Shown: one piece after another, positions 45,063 through 53,536 of the stretch
Layout: every line of letters begins with the position of its first letter
Numbering within the stretch: the first letter of the stretch is position 1
NCBI GenBank assembly: GCA_019636095.1
Contig: JAHBYF010000002.1
Coordinates: forward strand, 496,001 to 560,000
Length of the DNA: 64,000 nucleotides
Direction of reading: 5' to 3'
Source: Hyphomonadaceae bacterium
GTDB lineage: Bacteria > Pseudomonadota > Alphaproteobacteria > Caulobacterales > Aquidulcibacteraceae
Program-made: the position numbers and the translations under genes
Notes under the pieces: model-generated
Databases searched by the model: none
What the model was told of the DNA's origin: nothing
The model's input: the letters and a program-made list of their open reading frames with translations, nothing else

Positions 45063-46030
45063 GCGCTCTGGCTGGTCGCTTGCGCGATAGCGCTCTCCGC
45101 CTCGGCGAGCGCCGGCGCCGTTGGGATCTCGGCGGCATGAATGCGATCCGCGAGCCCCATCAGCGTAGGACCCGTAACCGCGCCATTTTGCGCCTCTTCC
45201 TCGACCCACACGCCGCGGCGACGCGCGATGGCGTCGTCCCATGCTTGGCGTACACCGCCCCAATAGTCAGCGGTGTCGCGCCAATACGCGTCAGCAGCTG
45301 AGACGTCGTAATCACTGAAGCGGCTGTACGTGTTGCAGCCGTCCTCGTGGACAATTGCGACAAGCTGACCATCGCGCGTTGCCAATTTTTCGTTGTCTTG
45401 CTCATGCACCCAACCGGTGGGCGTCAAAGCGTGGCGGTTGATCGAGTTGTAGCGTTCATACGGTGGGTTGCGGATCGCATCGCGGCGCGCCAACGGGCGT
45501 GCGGTCGCGCCGCTTGTCCACACTGCACGACCGTTGGCATAGTCCCAGCGGCCAACGCCGCCGTAGCGGGGCGAATCGTCGGTTTGCCACACAGTTTGCG
45601 ACCACGCGCCGCGACGTTCGGCGCTCGATACGTTTTGAAGCGCCCAATAATTCCTGCGTTCGTAGACCAGCAGATTGCGCGGCTCATAGGTCCAGTCCTG
45701 ACGCCAATGCTTGATAACGAAGGTCTGTTCTTCGTGGCTCGCCACGAGAAGGTGTTGCAACTGGATGAAGTGGCCGTCGTCCTTGATGACACGCACACTC
45801 TCAAAACCGCCGCTGGTCGTCGGTTCACGCGGCGTGTAGTCTGCGACGAAGGCGGCCGTCTCGTTGAAATTGAAGCGCACGCGATAATCGCCAGCCATCG
45901 CGAGGATGGATTGACGATCGCTTTCGACCCTCGATTGCCGGCCAGCTTGCGCAAACGCCGGCGTGGCCGCCGCAACACCTGCGCCCGCGAACGCCAGCAC
46001 CGAACCTCTTCGCGTTAGTGAAACGCTCAT
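45059..46030 (-). CDS. DUF6607-like exported protein, partner of the TonB-dependent receptor
   Basis: 323 residues from ATG 46030, which has GGGAGGA seven bases upstream. The signal MSVSLTRRGSVLAFAGAGVAAATPAFA contains twin arginines and could use the Tat route. The mature part is rich in Trp and Tyr (VIKHWRQDWTYEPRNLLVYERRNYW, here noted as KHWRQDWTYEP), resembling DUF6607 proteins. Function is unknown. It begins 14 bases after the receptor stop, so the two form an operon and probably act on the same ligand. Confidence 0.72.
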   Translation of the reverse strand: MSVSLTRRGSVLAFAGAGVAAATPAFAQAGRQSRVESDRQSILAMAGDYRVRFNFNETAAFVADYTPREPTTSGGFESVRVIKDDGHFIQLQHLLVASHEEQTFVIKHWRQDWTYEPRNLLVYERRNYWALQNVSSAERRGAWSQTVWQTDDSPRYGGVGRWDYANGRAVWTSGATARPLARRDAIRNPPYERYNSINRHALTPTGWVHEQDNEKLATRDGQLVAIVHEDGCNTYSRFSDYDVSAADAYWRDTADYWGGVRQAWDDAIARRRGVWVEEEAQNGAVTGPTLMGLADRIHAAEIPTAPALAEAESAIAQATSQSA

Positions 46031-46044
46031 GCTGAATTCCTCCC

Positions 46045-48234
46045 TTAAAAGCGATAGGCGATGGACGCCGAGAAATTGCGACCGGGTTGGGTGTAGGCAT
46101 CGACGGCTGTCGACACGCCCCGCACGTCGTTCCACCACCAATATTTTTCGTCAGTGATATTGAAGAGCCCGACGCGAAGCGTCGCCGCGTCTGAGATATT
46201 CCAATAGGCAGTCGCATCGAGGATCGCGAAAGCGTCCGGAATGAACGGCGCAGTCGTGTCGCGCTCATCCTTTTTGCTCGAATACGTGCCAATCAACTGG
46301 CCGCCCCAGGCGCCGCTCGGGGCGTTGTAAGAAACGCCTGCAACAATCCGCCAAGGCTCGATGCTTTCCAGCGCCGCCGCACCTGTCCCGTCGTTCACGT
46401 CACCCTCGGCGTAGGACACCGCCAGCGAGACGCCAAAACCGTTTTCCCAGGCGATATCGGCGCGACTCTCTGCGCCCCGGACGTCTGCGGAAGCAAAATT
46501 GATGTACTGAAAAATGGCCGGATCGAGTGGTGCGAAACTGCCGCTGACTTGGATTTGGTCGATGAAGTCTTCGTACCAGGACCCGAACACATTGGCGCTG
46601 GCGCGCAGGTCGCCTCCGAAGAGCGTCACGTTCCGCCACCGCACGCCAAGCTCCAGCGCCTCGCTGGTCTCCGGTCTTAGATCCGGATTGGGCACTGAGG
46701 TGTAGCCGAAGATCGGATTCGAAAACCCGTTGTTCACTTGGCTCGGCGACGGCGCCTTGAAGCCTTCGGCGTAGTTGAAGAAGACGCCAAACCTTTCCGT
46801 TGGCCACGCCACGATGCCGAAGCGCGGCGTTACGCGCGAGCCGCTCTGATCTGCGACCGGCAGTGTGTAGAGTGCGTCAGCAGTCGCGTTGAGTTCGTAG
46901 GCGTCGTAGCGGAGGGCTGGAAAGAACGAGACGCGGCCATCCATGAAATCGATCTGATCTTGGATAAACACGCCAGCTTGCGTGTATTCAGTGTTTGGGA
47001 ACGCGCGCGTCGGGAATGCTTCGCCTACCGGCGGCACGGTACCATCACGAGTGCCTTCTTGGTCGGTGACTGAATAGTCAGCGCCGTAGATCAAAGTATG
47101 TTCGGCGGCGCCTGTCGCGAAGCGGCTCTCCAGCTGCGTTGCGGCGCCCCACACGTCGTTGTCGAACGTGGTGATGCGCGTTCGATCGGCAGCCGTATTC
47201 CGATCTTCGGCGCTGAATTGATAGAGTGAGCTTCGCTGCGCGTAGGCCGACACAAAGGCGTTGCTAATAAAGCCTTCGCCGTTCGAAAAGGTATAGTCCA
47301 GTGCAACACGCTTGCGATCGCCCTGATCGACGCCGTCGAGGTCGAGGACACTAGCGGAACCAAGCGCCGGCCCATCAGGCGGCAGCACCGCGCGGGCGCT
47401 CAGGACCTCAGTGTGAATATCCCGGTCGCCGTAGTCCGCCGTGAGGCGGAACCTGTGCTGCTCGTTAGGCTCATAGACGATGCGGGCCAAGGCGGAGTTG
47501 GACTCAATGTCCTGCGGATTTGGCGCGGTGCGGCGCGTGTCGATCGAATTGTCGTCACCCTGATTGTCTTGTTCGTGGCCGTCGCGCCGCGTGTAGCTGA
47601 CGAGCGCAGACCAATCACCCCAGCGACCCGCCGCGACGACACTCTCGGACCAACTATCGTCAGCGCTTGCGTATTGCGCTCGCAAGCGCGCTCCGAAATT
47701 TTCGTCCTCAGCCAGAAAGTCGGACGGATCTTTGGTGATGAAACTTACAACGCCGGCAAGGCCGTCGCTGCCGTAAAGGGCCGAACCCGGTCCACGCAGA
47801 ATTTCAACGCTCTGCAACAAATCGAGATCGACATAGTCGCCGCGCCCAAACGCGGCGGGACCAAACGAGAAACCGTCCGGCACGCGCACGCCATCGACTT
47901 GAAAGAGTACACGATTGCCCCCGAGACCGCGGATGCTGAAGCCGCTATTGCCATCGCGGCCCGTCGACGCAAGCGCCGCGGTGAACCGCGAAGGACTAGA
48001 GGGCACCGTGACGCCAGGCTCAAAACGAACCAGATCCTTGATATCGGTGGCGAGGATTTCCTCGATCTGCTCGGCGTCGATCACCGTTACCACCACAGGC
48101 ACATCAAAAGCATCTTGAGGCGTGCGGGTCCCGGTTACCGTGATGTCAGCAAACAGCGTCTCATCCTGTGCAGACGCCGGAGCCGCCATTCCCAGCCCCA
48201 AGGCTAAAACCGAGATCCCCCAAAGTCCGTTCAT
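46045..48234 (-). CDS. TonB-dependent outer-membrane receptor, hemin/siderophore type
   Basis: 729 residues from ATG 48234 (GGGAG upstream). Signal peptide GISVLALGLGMAAPASAQ. The plug domain (about 30-150) has ITVTGTRTPQDAFDVPVVVTVIDAEQI and FSIRGLGGNRVLFQVDGVR. The beta-barrel ends in the aromatic C-terminal strand NFSASIAYRF. The EQITDEKYWWWNDVRG-type ending (INITDEKYWWW in part) resembles the hemoglobin/hemin receptor group, but ligand cannot be fixed. Co-transcribed with the DUF6607 gene, and preceded by a Fur-like operator, so it is probably iron-regulated. Confidence 0.9.
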   Translation of the reverse strand: MNGLWGISVLALGLGMAAPASAQDETLFADITVTGTRTPQDAFDVPVVVTVIDAEQIEEILATDIKDLVRFEPGVTVPSSPSRFTAALASTGRDGNSGFSIRGLGGNRVLFQVDGVRVPDGFSFGPAAFGRGDYVDLDLLQSVEILRGPGSALYGSDGLAGVVSFITKDPSDFLAEDENFGARLRAQYASADDSWSESVVAAGRWGDWSALVSYTRRDGHEQDNQGDDNSIDTRRTAPNPQDIESNSALARIVYEPNEQHRFRLTADYGDRDIHTEVLSARAVLPPDGPALGSASVLDLDGVDQGDRKRVALDYTFSNGEGFISNAFVSAYAQRSSLYQFSAEDRNTAADRTRITTFDNDVWGAATQLESRFATGAAEHTLIYGADYSVTDQEGTRDGTVPPVGEAFPTRAFPNTEYTQAGVFIQDQIDFMDGRVSFFPALRYDAYELNATADALYTLPVADQSGSRVTPRFGIVAWPTERFGVFFNYAEGFKAPSPSQVNNGFSNPIFGYTSVPNPDLRPETSEALELGVRWRNVTLFGGDLRASANVFGSWYEDFIDQIQVSGSFAPLDPAIFQYINFASADVRGAESRADIAWENGFGVSLAVSYAEGDVNDGTGAAALESIEPWRIVAGVSYNAPSGAWGGQLIGTYSSKKDERDTTAPFIPDAFAILDATAYWNISDAATLRVGLFNITDEKYWWWNDVRGVSTAVDAYTQPGRNFSASIAYRF

Positions 48235-48265
48235 TTCTGCAACTCCCTCGCAATTGCAGTCATTA

Positions 48266-48282
48266 TTGCGAATGCCTCGCAA
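48266..48282. promoter_or_regulatory. Fur-like operator in the TonB-receptor promoter
   Basis: On the minus strand the sequence reads TTGCGAGGCATTCGCAA, identical at 15 of 17 positions to the repeat upstream of acnA (TTGCGAACCATTCGCAA). On the minus strand it directly follows TTGATC, a -35-like element (48283-48288), and overlaps the start of an AATAAT -10-like element. A further TCGCAA half-site lies at 48248-48253. The position is that of a repressor site, and the ligand type makes Fur the first guess. Confidence 0.6.
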
Positions 48283-48366
48283 GATCAATGACAAAATTGC
48301 TAGGGTTTGATGCCGGCCTGCCGCACCGGCTCTTGAGCGGTGACGCAGTGACGGCGAAGAGAGGTA

Positions 48367-49671
48367 ATGGCCGTCACCGAGCCGCGCCCGCCGGCGCCAA
48401 TCCCCAACTTTTGGAGCGCAACCAGCCGCGTGCGTATCCGGACGCTTGTCCTGCTCCGCTGGCTGGCCATCCTCGGACAGACCTTCGCTGTTCTCTTTGT
48501 TCGCTACGTTCTCGACGTCGCCTTTCCATTGACCTGGGCGCTCGCAGCGATCGGGGTCTCGGTGATGGTGAACCTCGTTCTCGCGCGCCGCAGCCAAGAT
48601 CTCGCGCGCGAATGGGAAGCTGCAGCGCAGCTCGGCTATGACGCCGTTCAGCTAGCTGTCTTGTTGGCGCTCACCGGCGGCTTGCAGAATCCGTTCGTAT
48701 TCCTGTTCGTGGCCCCTGTCGCCGTAAGCGCAACAGTGTTGCGTCCCCAAGTTACGGCGATGCTTGCTGCGCTCACATTCGTTTGCGTCGGCGTGATTTC
48801 CGTCTTGCGTTTGCCGCTGCCGTGGCCTGAAGGCGCTACGTTCGTCATGCCGCCGCTCTACCAAATGGGCATCGCCGCCGCCGTGCTTGTCGGCTTGGGC
48901 TTCACCAGCGTCTATGCATGGCGCGTTGCCGCCGAAGAGGAGCGGCTCAACATCGCATTGGCGGCGGTGCAAGCAGTGCTCTCACGCGAGCAAACGCTCT
49001 CTGCGCTCGGAGGCCTCGCCGCTGCAGCCGCGCACGAATTGGGCACGCCCCTCGCCACCATCCACCTCGTCGCCAAAGAAATGACACGCGAGTTGAAACC
49101 CGACGACCCACGCTACGAAGACTTGCAGCTCCTCGTCACGCAAAGCGAGCGCTGTCGCGCAATCCTGGGCCAGCTCTCGGCAAATCGCGAACGCGGCGAT
49201 GTCATGATCCAACGCGCGCCGATAAAGGCGCTGCTGGAGGAGGTCACCTCGCCTCACGAAGGACTCGGCGCCGAGATCGTCATCGACGCCCAAGGAGACG
49301 GCCCGCTTGAGGTGCGCCGTATGCCCGAAATCGTGCACGCCCTTGGGGGTTTTGTCGAAAACGCCGTGGGCTTCGCGCGCAACCGTGTCGACGTTGAAGC
49401 GCGCTGGACCGCCGATACCATTGAAATCACGGTCTGCGATGACGGCCCTGGTTTCGCTTCCGCCATCCTCAATCGTTTGGGCGAACCCTATCTAACGGAG
49501 CGCGACGAACAGGGCATAGCAGGCGGGCTCGGGCTCGGCTTCTTTATCTCGAAGACGTTGCTTGAGCGTTCGGGCGCTACGCTCGATGTGCGTAATCGCC
49601 GCCCACCCAGTCACGGCGCGATCGTCAAAGCCGTTTGGCCGCGTGCGGCAATTGAGGCTCCTGCGCTATGA
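48367..49671 (+). CDS. regB: Redox sensor histidine kinase RegB/ActS/PrrB
   Basis: 434 residues. Six transmembrane helices (about 18-190) include the quinone-sensing motif GGLQNPF (104-110). The phospho-acceptor is His223 in AAAHELGTPLATIH. The redox-active cysteine of RegB is conserved as Cys263 (SERCRAIL). The ATPase domain has CDDGPGF and GGLGLGFFISKTLLE. In relatives, RegB reads ubiquinone redox state and controls respiration, nitrogen or carbon fixation genes. It shares its promoter region with the divergent receptor gene. Confidence 0.93.
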   Translation: MAVTEPRPPAPIPNFWSATSRVRIRTLVLLRWLAILGQTFAVLFVRYVLDVAFPLTWALAAIGVSVMVNLVLARRSQDLAREWEAAAQLGYDAVQLAVLLALTGGLQNPFVFLFVAPVAVSATVLRPQVTAMLAALTFVCVGVISVLRLPLPWPEGATFVMPPLYQMGIAAAVLVGLGFTSVYAWRVAAEEERLNIALAAVQAVLSREQTLSALGGLAAAAAHELGTPLATIHLVAKEMTRELKPDDPRYEDLQLLVTQSERCRAILGQLSANRERGDVMIQRAPIKALLEEVTSPHEGLGAEIVIDAQGDGPLEVRRMPEIVHALGGFVENAVGFARNRVDVEARWTADTIEITVCDDGPGFASAILNRLGEPYLTERDEQGIAGGLGLGFFISKTLLERSGATLDVRNRRPPSHGAIVKAVWPRAAIEAPAL

Positions 49672-49720
49672 AAATGAGAAAAAATAGCTAGATAGAGAGC
49701 AGCTGGAGTTCGATAGGCCG

Positions 49721-50269
49721 ATGACCACCGAAGCGCCCCTCGAAGGCGAAAAAACTCTCCTGGTTCTTGATGACGACGCCGCGTTTCGCACGCGTCTGGC
49801 GCGCGCGCTGGAAAGCCGCGGGTTCGAAGTCACCGCCGTCGCCTCTGTCGCTGAAGCAAATGAGATCGCCAGCAACTCACCGCCCGCCTACGCCGTGCTT
49901 GACCTGCGCTTGGAGGACGGCTCGGGCCTCTCGGTCGTTGAAGCGCTCAACCGCAGCCGTCCCGGCTGTCGCGTCGTCATGCTGACCGGCTACGGCGCGA
50001 TCGCCACTGCTGTCGCCGCCGTGAAGGCTGGCGCGCTTGATTATCTCGCCAAGCCCGCCGATCCCGAAGACATCGTCAAAGCCCTGCTCGCTTCGCCCGA
50101 CGAGAAACCGGAGCCGCCGGAAAACCCGATGTCAGCCGACCGTATTCGCTGGGAGCACATCCAGCGCGTCTACGAACTTTGCGGCCACAACGTCAGCGAA
50201 ACCGCGCGCCGCCTCAACATGCACCGCCGGACGCTGCAACGCATCCTGGCGAAGCGCGCGCCCCGCTGA
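49721..50269 (+). CDS. regA: Response regulator RegA/ActR/PrrA
   Basis: 182 residues. Receiver domain with acidic pocket DDD at 17-19, phospho-acceptor Asp61 (AVLDLRLEDGSGL), LTGYGAIATAVAAVK and Lys in YLAKPADPEDI. The C-terminal Fis-type helix-turn-helix (IQRVYELCGHNVSETARRLNMHRRTLQRILAKR) is the typical RegA DNA-binding end. It is 49 bases after regB and is its partner. A DnaA box lies just after its stop. Confidence 0.95.
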   Translation: MTTEAPLEGEKTLLVLDDDAAFRTRLARALESRGFEVTAVASVAEANEIASNSPPAYAVLDLRLEDGSGLSVVEALNRSRPGCRVVMLTGYGAIATAVAAVKAGALDYLAKPADPEDIVKALLASPDEKPEPPENPMSADRIRWEHIQRVYELCGHNVSETARRLNMHRRTLQRILAKRAPR

Positions 50270-50278
50270 CTATCAGAG

Positions 50279-50287
50279 TTATCCACA
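50279..50287 (+). promoter_or_regulatory. DnaA box TTATCCACA downstream of regA
   Basis: Exact consensus nine-mer in the short gap between regA and the next small gene. A single box may be chance or could titrate DnaA. Confidence 0.3.
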
Positions 50288-50396
50288 ACCAGATCATGAA
50301 GGGTCAGCAAGCCTAGCGCTGTATCCATTGGCGCGCTCGTTTCGATCAGATAACGACGGCAGCGCGCTGGTTTGCGCAACGACAAAGGTGAGGCTC

Positions 50397-50612
50397 ATGT
50401 CCAATTGGTTTGCAGACAAGCTCGGCCCCGATCCGCGCGCTGCCGCGCCAGGCGCGAAACAACAGCAAACCCCAACCCCGCAACGTGCGCCGCTTGCGTC
50501 GCAACCGGCGGCACGAGCGCCCGAGCCACCGCGCCAACAGGCAGCGGCGTCACCGCCAAAGCCGGCGCCAAAAGCTGAAGAGCCTCCCAAAAAGAAGAAG
50601 GGCTGGTTCTAG
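50397..50612 (+). CDS. Small Pro/Ala/Gln-rich protein ending in KKKKGWF (71 aa)
   Basis: 71 residues. The ATG has AAAGGTGAGG upstream, a strong ribosome-binding site, which chooses this start over longer in-frame options that would overlap regA. MSNWFADKLGPDPRA is followed by a low-complexity stretch of Pro, Ala, Gln and Arg, and the end is EEPPKKKKGWF. The amphipathic, tryptophan-containing ends suggest a small membrane- or protein-binding peptide. No family known to me. It overlaps the convergent acyltransferase stop by CTAG. Confidence 0.65.
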   Translation: MSNWFADKLGPDPRAAAPGAKQQQTPTPQRAPLASQPAARAPEPPRQQAAASPPKPAPKAEEPPKKKKGWF

Positions 50613-51697
50613 CGTGCCGCTCGCTTTGGCAGCCTAATCCGCTCCAGCGGCGAGAAGAACAGCCCGAGCGCCATCGTGAGCGCAATTGCTGCGATCCAGA
50701 CTAGGTAGATGTTGAGCCTCAGTTCGCCGCCGAAATAGGCGGCGAGCGAGTAGCCTACCCCCTGCCAAAGATAGATTGAGTATCCCGCATTCATGAACGG
50801 ACGCACGAGCGGCGACCGCGACAATGCCTCGCTTTGTTCGGGCGTTATCAACCGCGCACCGATCAGCAGCACCGCCATCCACGCGCATGAGAACAGAAAA
50901 AACATCCCGTTCGGCGGAAATTTGTTCTGCTGCATGTCAAGCGTGACGCTTGCCGGCTGCAGCAACGCCGCTCCAATCATCCCTGCTGCCGCGAGCGCAA
51001 GGACTAGAGCGTAGTCAGCCACGCTCCAACGTTTCGGCATCGCCGCAAGTATGAACCCGAACGAAGCCCAGAACGCGTAGAACACTGTGTTCTTGATCAG
51101 CTGGTCATCCAGCGGCGCAGAGAAACGCGCCTGCGACAGTGCGAGAACGATCAGCCCCGCAATTGTCGCCAGCATCCAAGGCTTCACGAACCCCGGCGCG
51201 CGCTTTGTGGTGATCAACGGCATCAGCGCCGTCACGAGCAGAAACGGCGCTACGAACCAAAGGTGCCAACTGAGCATCTTCCAAGTGTGCCCGGCGCCGC
51301 GCGTCACTGGATTGAGCCACGCCCACAACCGCGCGCCGATCTCGCCAGCCGTCAACGGTCCATCCCACTTCACCACCGTCACGATCAACGCAGCCACAAG
51401 CACATAGGCGAGGTACGGCACGTAAATCCGCACACCGCGCCGCATCAGGAAGTCTAAATAGTTGGCAGGCTGCAAACGCCCCTGCTTTGCGCCTTCGCCA
51501 AGAAAATAGGCCGCGCCCGTGATCACGAAGATCGGCGGCATCTCGAACAAGAGCCACGCGCCGGGCCGTGGCGGGATGACGTGAAGCCAAAACGTCCCGT
51601 GAATGAAGATAACAATCCACGCCATCAACAAACCGCGCGCCAGATCGAGCCCAACATCGCGGGCCGGCGCCAGCGGAGGCGCGGTGGGATTATTCAA
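50609..51697 (-). CDS. Acyltransferase-3 family membrane protein
   Basis: 362 residues with about ten transmembrane helices. The N-terminal GLDLARGLLMAWIVIFIHGTFWLH carries the conserved helix-1 histidine region of acyltransferase-3 proteins, and the RRGVRIYVPYLAYVL segment is typical. These enzymes O-acylate sugars at the membrane (polysaccharide, LPS or peptidoglycan). The start is a TTG overlapping the namZ stop (TTGA). Coupling with a muramidase hints at a cell-wall substrate, but that is inference. Confidence 0.85.
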   Translation of the reverse strand: MNNPTAPPLAPARDVGLDLARGLLMAWIVIFIHGTFWLHVIPPRPGAWLLFEMPPIFVITGAAYFLGEGAKQGRLQPANYLDFLMRRGVRIYVPYLAYVLVAALIVTVVKWDGPLTAGEIGARLWAWLNPVTRGAGHTWKMLSWHLWFVAPFLLVTALMPLITTKRAPGFVKPWMLATIAGLIVLALSQARFSAPLDDQLIKNTVFYAFWASFGFILAAMPKRWSVADYALVLALAAAGMIGAALLQPASVTLDMQQNKFPPNGMFFLFSCAWMAVLLIGARLITPEQSEALSRSPLVRPFMNAGYSIYLWQGVGYSLAAYFGGELRLNIYLVWIAAIALTMALGLFFSPLERIRLPKRAAR

Positions 51698-52899
51698 TAG
51701 AGCAAGTGCTTGGCGCGCACGTCACACCACGCCTGCTCGTCGGGCACGGCAATCGCGTCGAGGTCTCCCGGCGCCGCGTTCGGGTCATCCACCCACTCGC
51801 GCAACAAGGGTGAACCGTTGATCACATCGATTGCGAGCTTGTCGAATACGTATTCGTACGAAAACTCGCGCCACAATTCGTAGTCAGGATAGAGCCGCCT
51901 GATCGCCTTGAACGCCAGCGACTGCACTCGCCACGGCTTGAAAGCTTCGTGATTGTAATAGGCCGGATCTTCGCAGTGAATTTGCACGCCGTGACAGAGT
52001 TGGCCCTCCCATTTGTGGAAGGTTGGCTCGAACCATATCTCGCGCAGTCTGCATCCGTGCAGCCAGTGCGGGGCGAGACGCTCCATTTCGGTCATGACAT
52101 CGCGCGCGTTGATATCTGCGGCGCCAAAAATCTCGAGCGGCCGCGTGGTGCCGCGTCCTTCGGAGAGCGTCGCACCCTCAACCATCACCGTGCCAGCATA
52201 GGCGCGCGCCATCCAAAGGTTGGGGGCGTTCGGTGAGGGATTGACCCAGGTCCGCGTCGCGATCGGCCAGCCATAGCCCGGCCCCTCGTCAGGGCGATAG
52301 CCTTCCATCTCAATGACGCGATGGGCGACTTTGAGTTTGTAGTGATCAATAAACCAATGACCGAGTTCGCCGAGCGTCAGCCCGTGGCGCATCGGCAGCG
52401 GGCCCGCACCGACGAAGCTTTCCCACCCACGGCGCAAAGTCAGGCCCTCGACCGGACGTCCAGCCGGATTGGGCCGATCAAGCACCCACACCTCTTTGCC
52501 GTCCGCGGCGCAAGCTTCGATCATGTAGAGGAGCGTCGTGATGAAGGTATAAATCCGGCAGCCAAGATCCTGCAGATCAATGAGCACGACATCGAACGTC
52601 GACATCATCTGCCCAGTCGGGCGCCGCTGATCGCCATAGAGGCTGAACACCGGCACTCCATGTACAGGATCAGTGTAGTCGCCCGACTCCACCATATTGT
52701 CCTGCTTGTCGCCGCGCATTCCATGTTGAGGCCCAAACGCGGCAGTGACGTTGATGTCGTCGAGCGCCATCAAAGCATCGAGCGAATGCGTTAGGTCGCG
52801 CGTCACCGAAGCCGGATGCGCAACCAGCGCCACGCGCTTACCGCGCAACGGCGCGCGCAGCGATGGATCGTCAAGGAAACGATCGATGCCAAACCTCAT
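51694..52899 (-). CDS. namZ: Exo-beta-N-acetylmuramidase NamZ (DUF1343)
   Basis: 401 residues, no signal peptide. DUF1343 landmarks: KRVALVAHPASVTRDLTHSLDAL, FGPQHGMRGDKQDNM, LIDLQDLGCRIYTFITTLLYMIE, VLDRPNPAGRPVEG and a late FEPTFHKWEGQLCHGVQIH. The family (GH171) removes terminal MurNAc from peptidoglycan fragments during wall recycling. It is the middle gene of a minus-strand trio with the DOMON-like gene upstream and an acyltransferase downstream. Confidence 0.9.
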   Translation of the reverse strand: MRFGIDRFLDDPSLRAPLRGKRVALVAHPASVTRDLTHSLDALMALDDINVTAAFGPQHGMRGDKQDNMVESGDYTDPVHGVPVFSLYGDQRRPTGQMMSTFDVVLIDLQDLGCRIYTFITTLLYMIEACAADGKEVWVLDRPNPAGRPVEGLTLRRGWESFVGAGPLPMRHGLTLGELGHWFIDHYKLKVAHRVIEMEGYRPDEGPGYGWPIATRTWVNPSPNAPNLWMARAYAGTVMVEGATLSEGRGTTRPLEIFGAADINARDVMTEMERLAPHWLHGCRLREIWFEPTFHKWEGQLCHGVQIHCEDPAYYNHEAFKPWRVQSLAFKAIRRLYPDYELWREFSYEYVFDKLAIDVINGSPLLREWVDDPNAAPGDLDAIAVPDEQAWCDVRAKHLLY

Positions 52900-52948
52900 T
52901 GCGCCGACCCCGCGTCTTCCACGAATTCCATGCTCGTCCTCGTCAACG

Positions 52949-53473
52949 CTAGGTTGGAAGCTCTAACACAAACCCATCGGCATGATGAAAGTCTGGTTTT
53001 CCCGGCGGATGCCTGAGCGCCCAGTACGAATTCACACCGTTGGTTTCTTCGATCACGGCTGTCAGCGCCAACCGCCAAGGCTCTTGGCTTGCCGGCAGAT
53101 AGATCAAAGCATCGACATCGATGTGTGTCGCGTTGGCGCCAGTGATGATTGCCGGCGGCGATAGCTCGGCGAGCGCCATGCCTTCGCGATAGTCTGTAAA
53201 GTGATACGCCGCCCACTTGCTCGATGGCGACAGATTGAACTCATAATAGCCCGCGCCCGGCGTGCTCTCTACGAACGCTTCGAAGCACGTCGTGCGCCAA
53301 AGATCGTCAGTGCGCAGCGGCTCGCTCGGCGGCGCAAGGCTAATGCTCGCGATCCTTCCACTCACGGTGTAGCGCAACGCCAAGAGGCCGGGTTCCGGCC
53401 GCGCGACCGCAACATCGATGCGGTCGACAGCGGCGCTGGGTGTATCGGGGTGGCAAATCAGTTCGTGCAGCAC
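52949..53473 (-). CDS. DOMON-like domain protein
   Basis: 174 residues. Beta-rich sequence: LALRYTVSGRIASISLAP, RTDDLWRTTCFEAFVES, YYEFNLSPSSKWAAYHFTDYREGM and the C-terminal SYWALRHPPGKPDFHHADGFVLEL. This matches the DOMON-like family often found beside namZ in Alphaproteobacteria. Possible roles include binding heme or sugar. The GTG start is weakly supported. It ends 49 bases before namZ. Confidence 0.8.
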   Translation of the reverse strand: MLHELICHPDTPSAAVDRIDVAVARPEPGLLALRYTVSGRIASISLAPPSEPLRTDDLWRTTCFEAFVESTPGAGYYEFNLSPSSKWAAYHFTDYREGMALAELSPPAIITGANATHIDVDALIYLPASQEPWRLALTAVIEETNGVNSYWALRHPPGKPDFHHADGFVLELPT

Positions 53474-53536
53474 GCGTCTGCACTAGCACATCAAGTGCTT
53501 AAGAACGCAGTAACGCTTGCGAGCTTCGGCCCCAGA

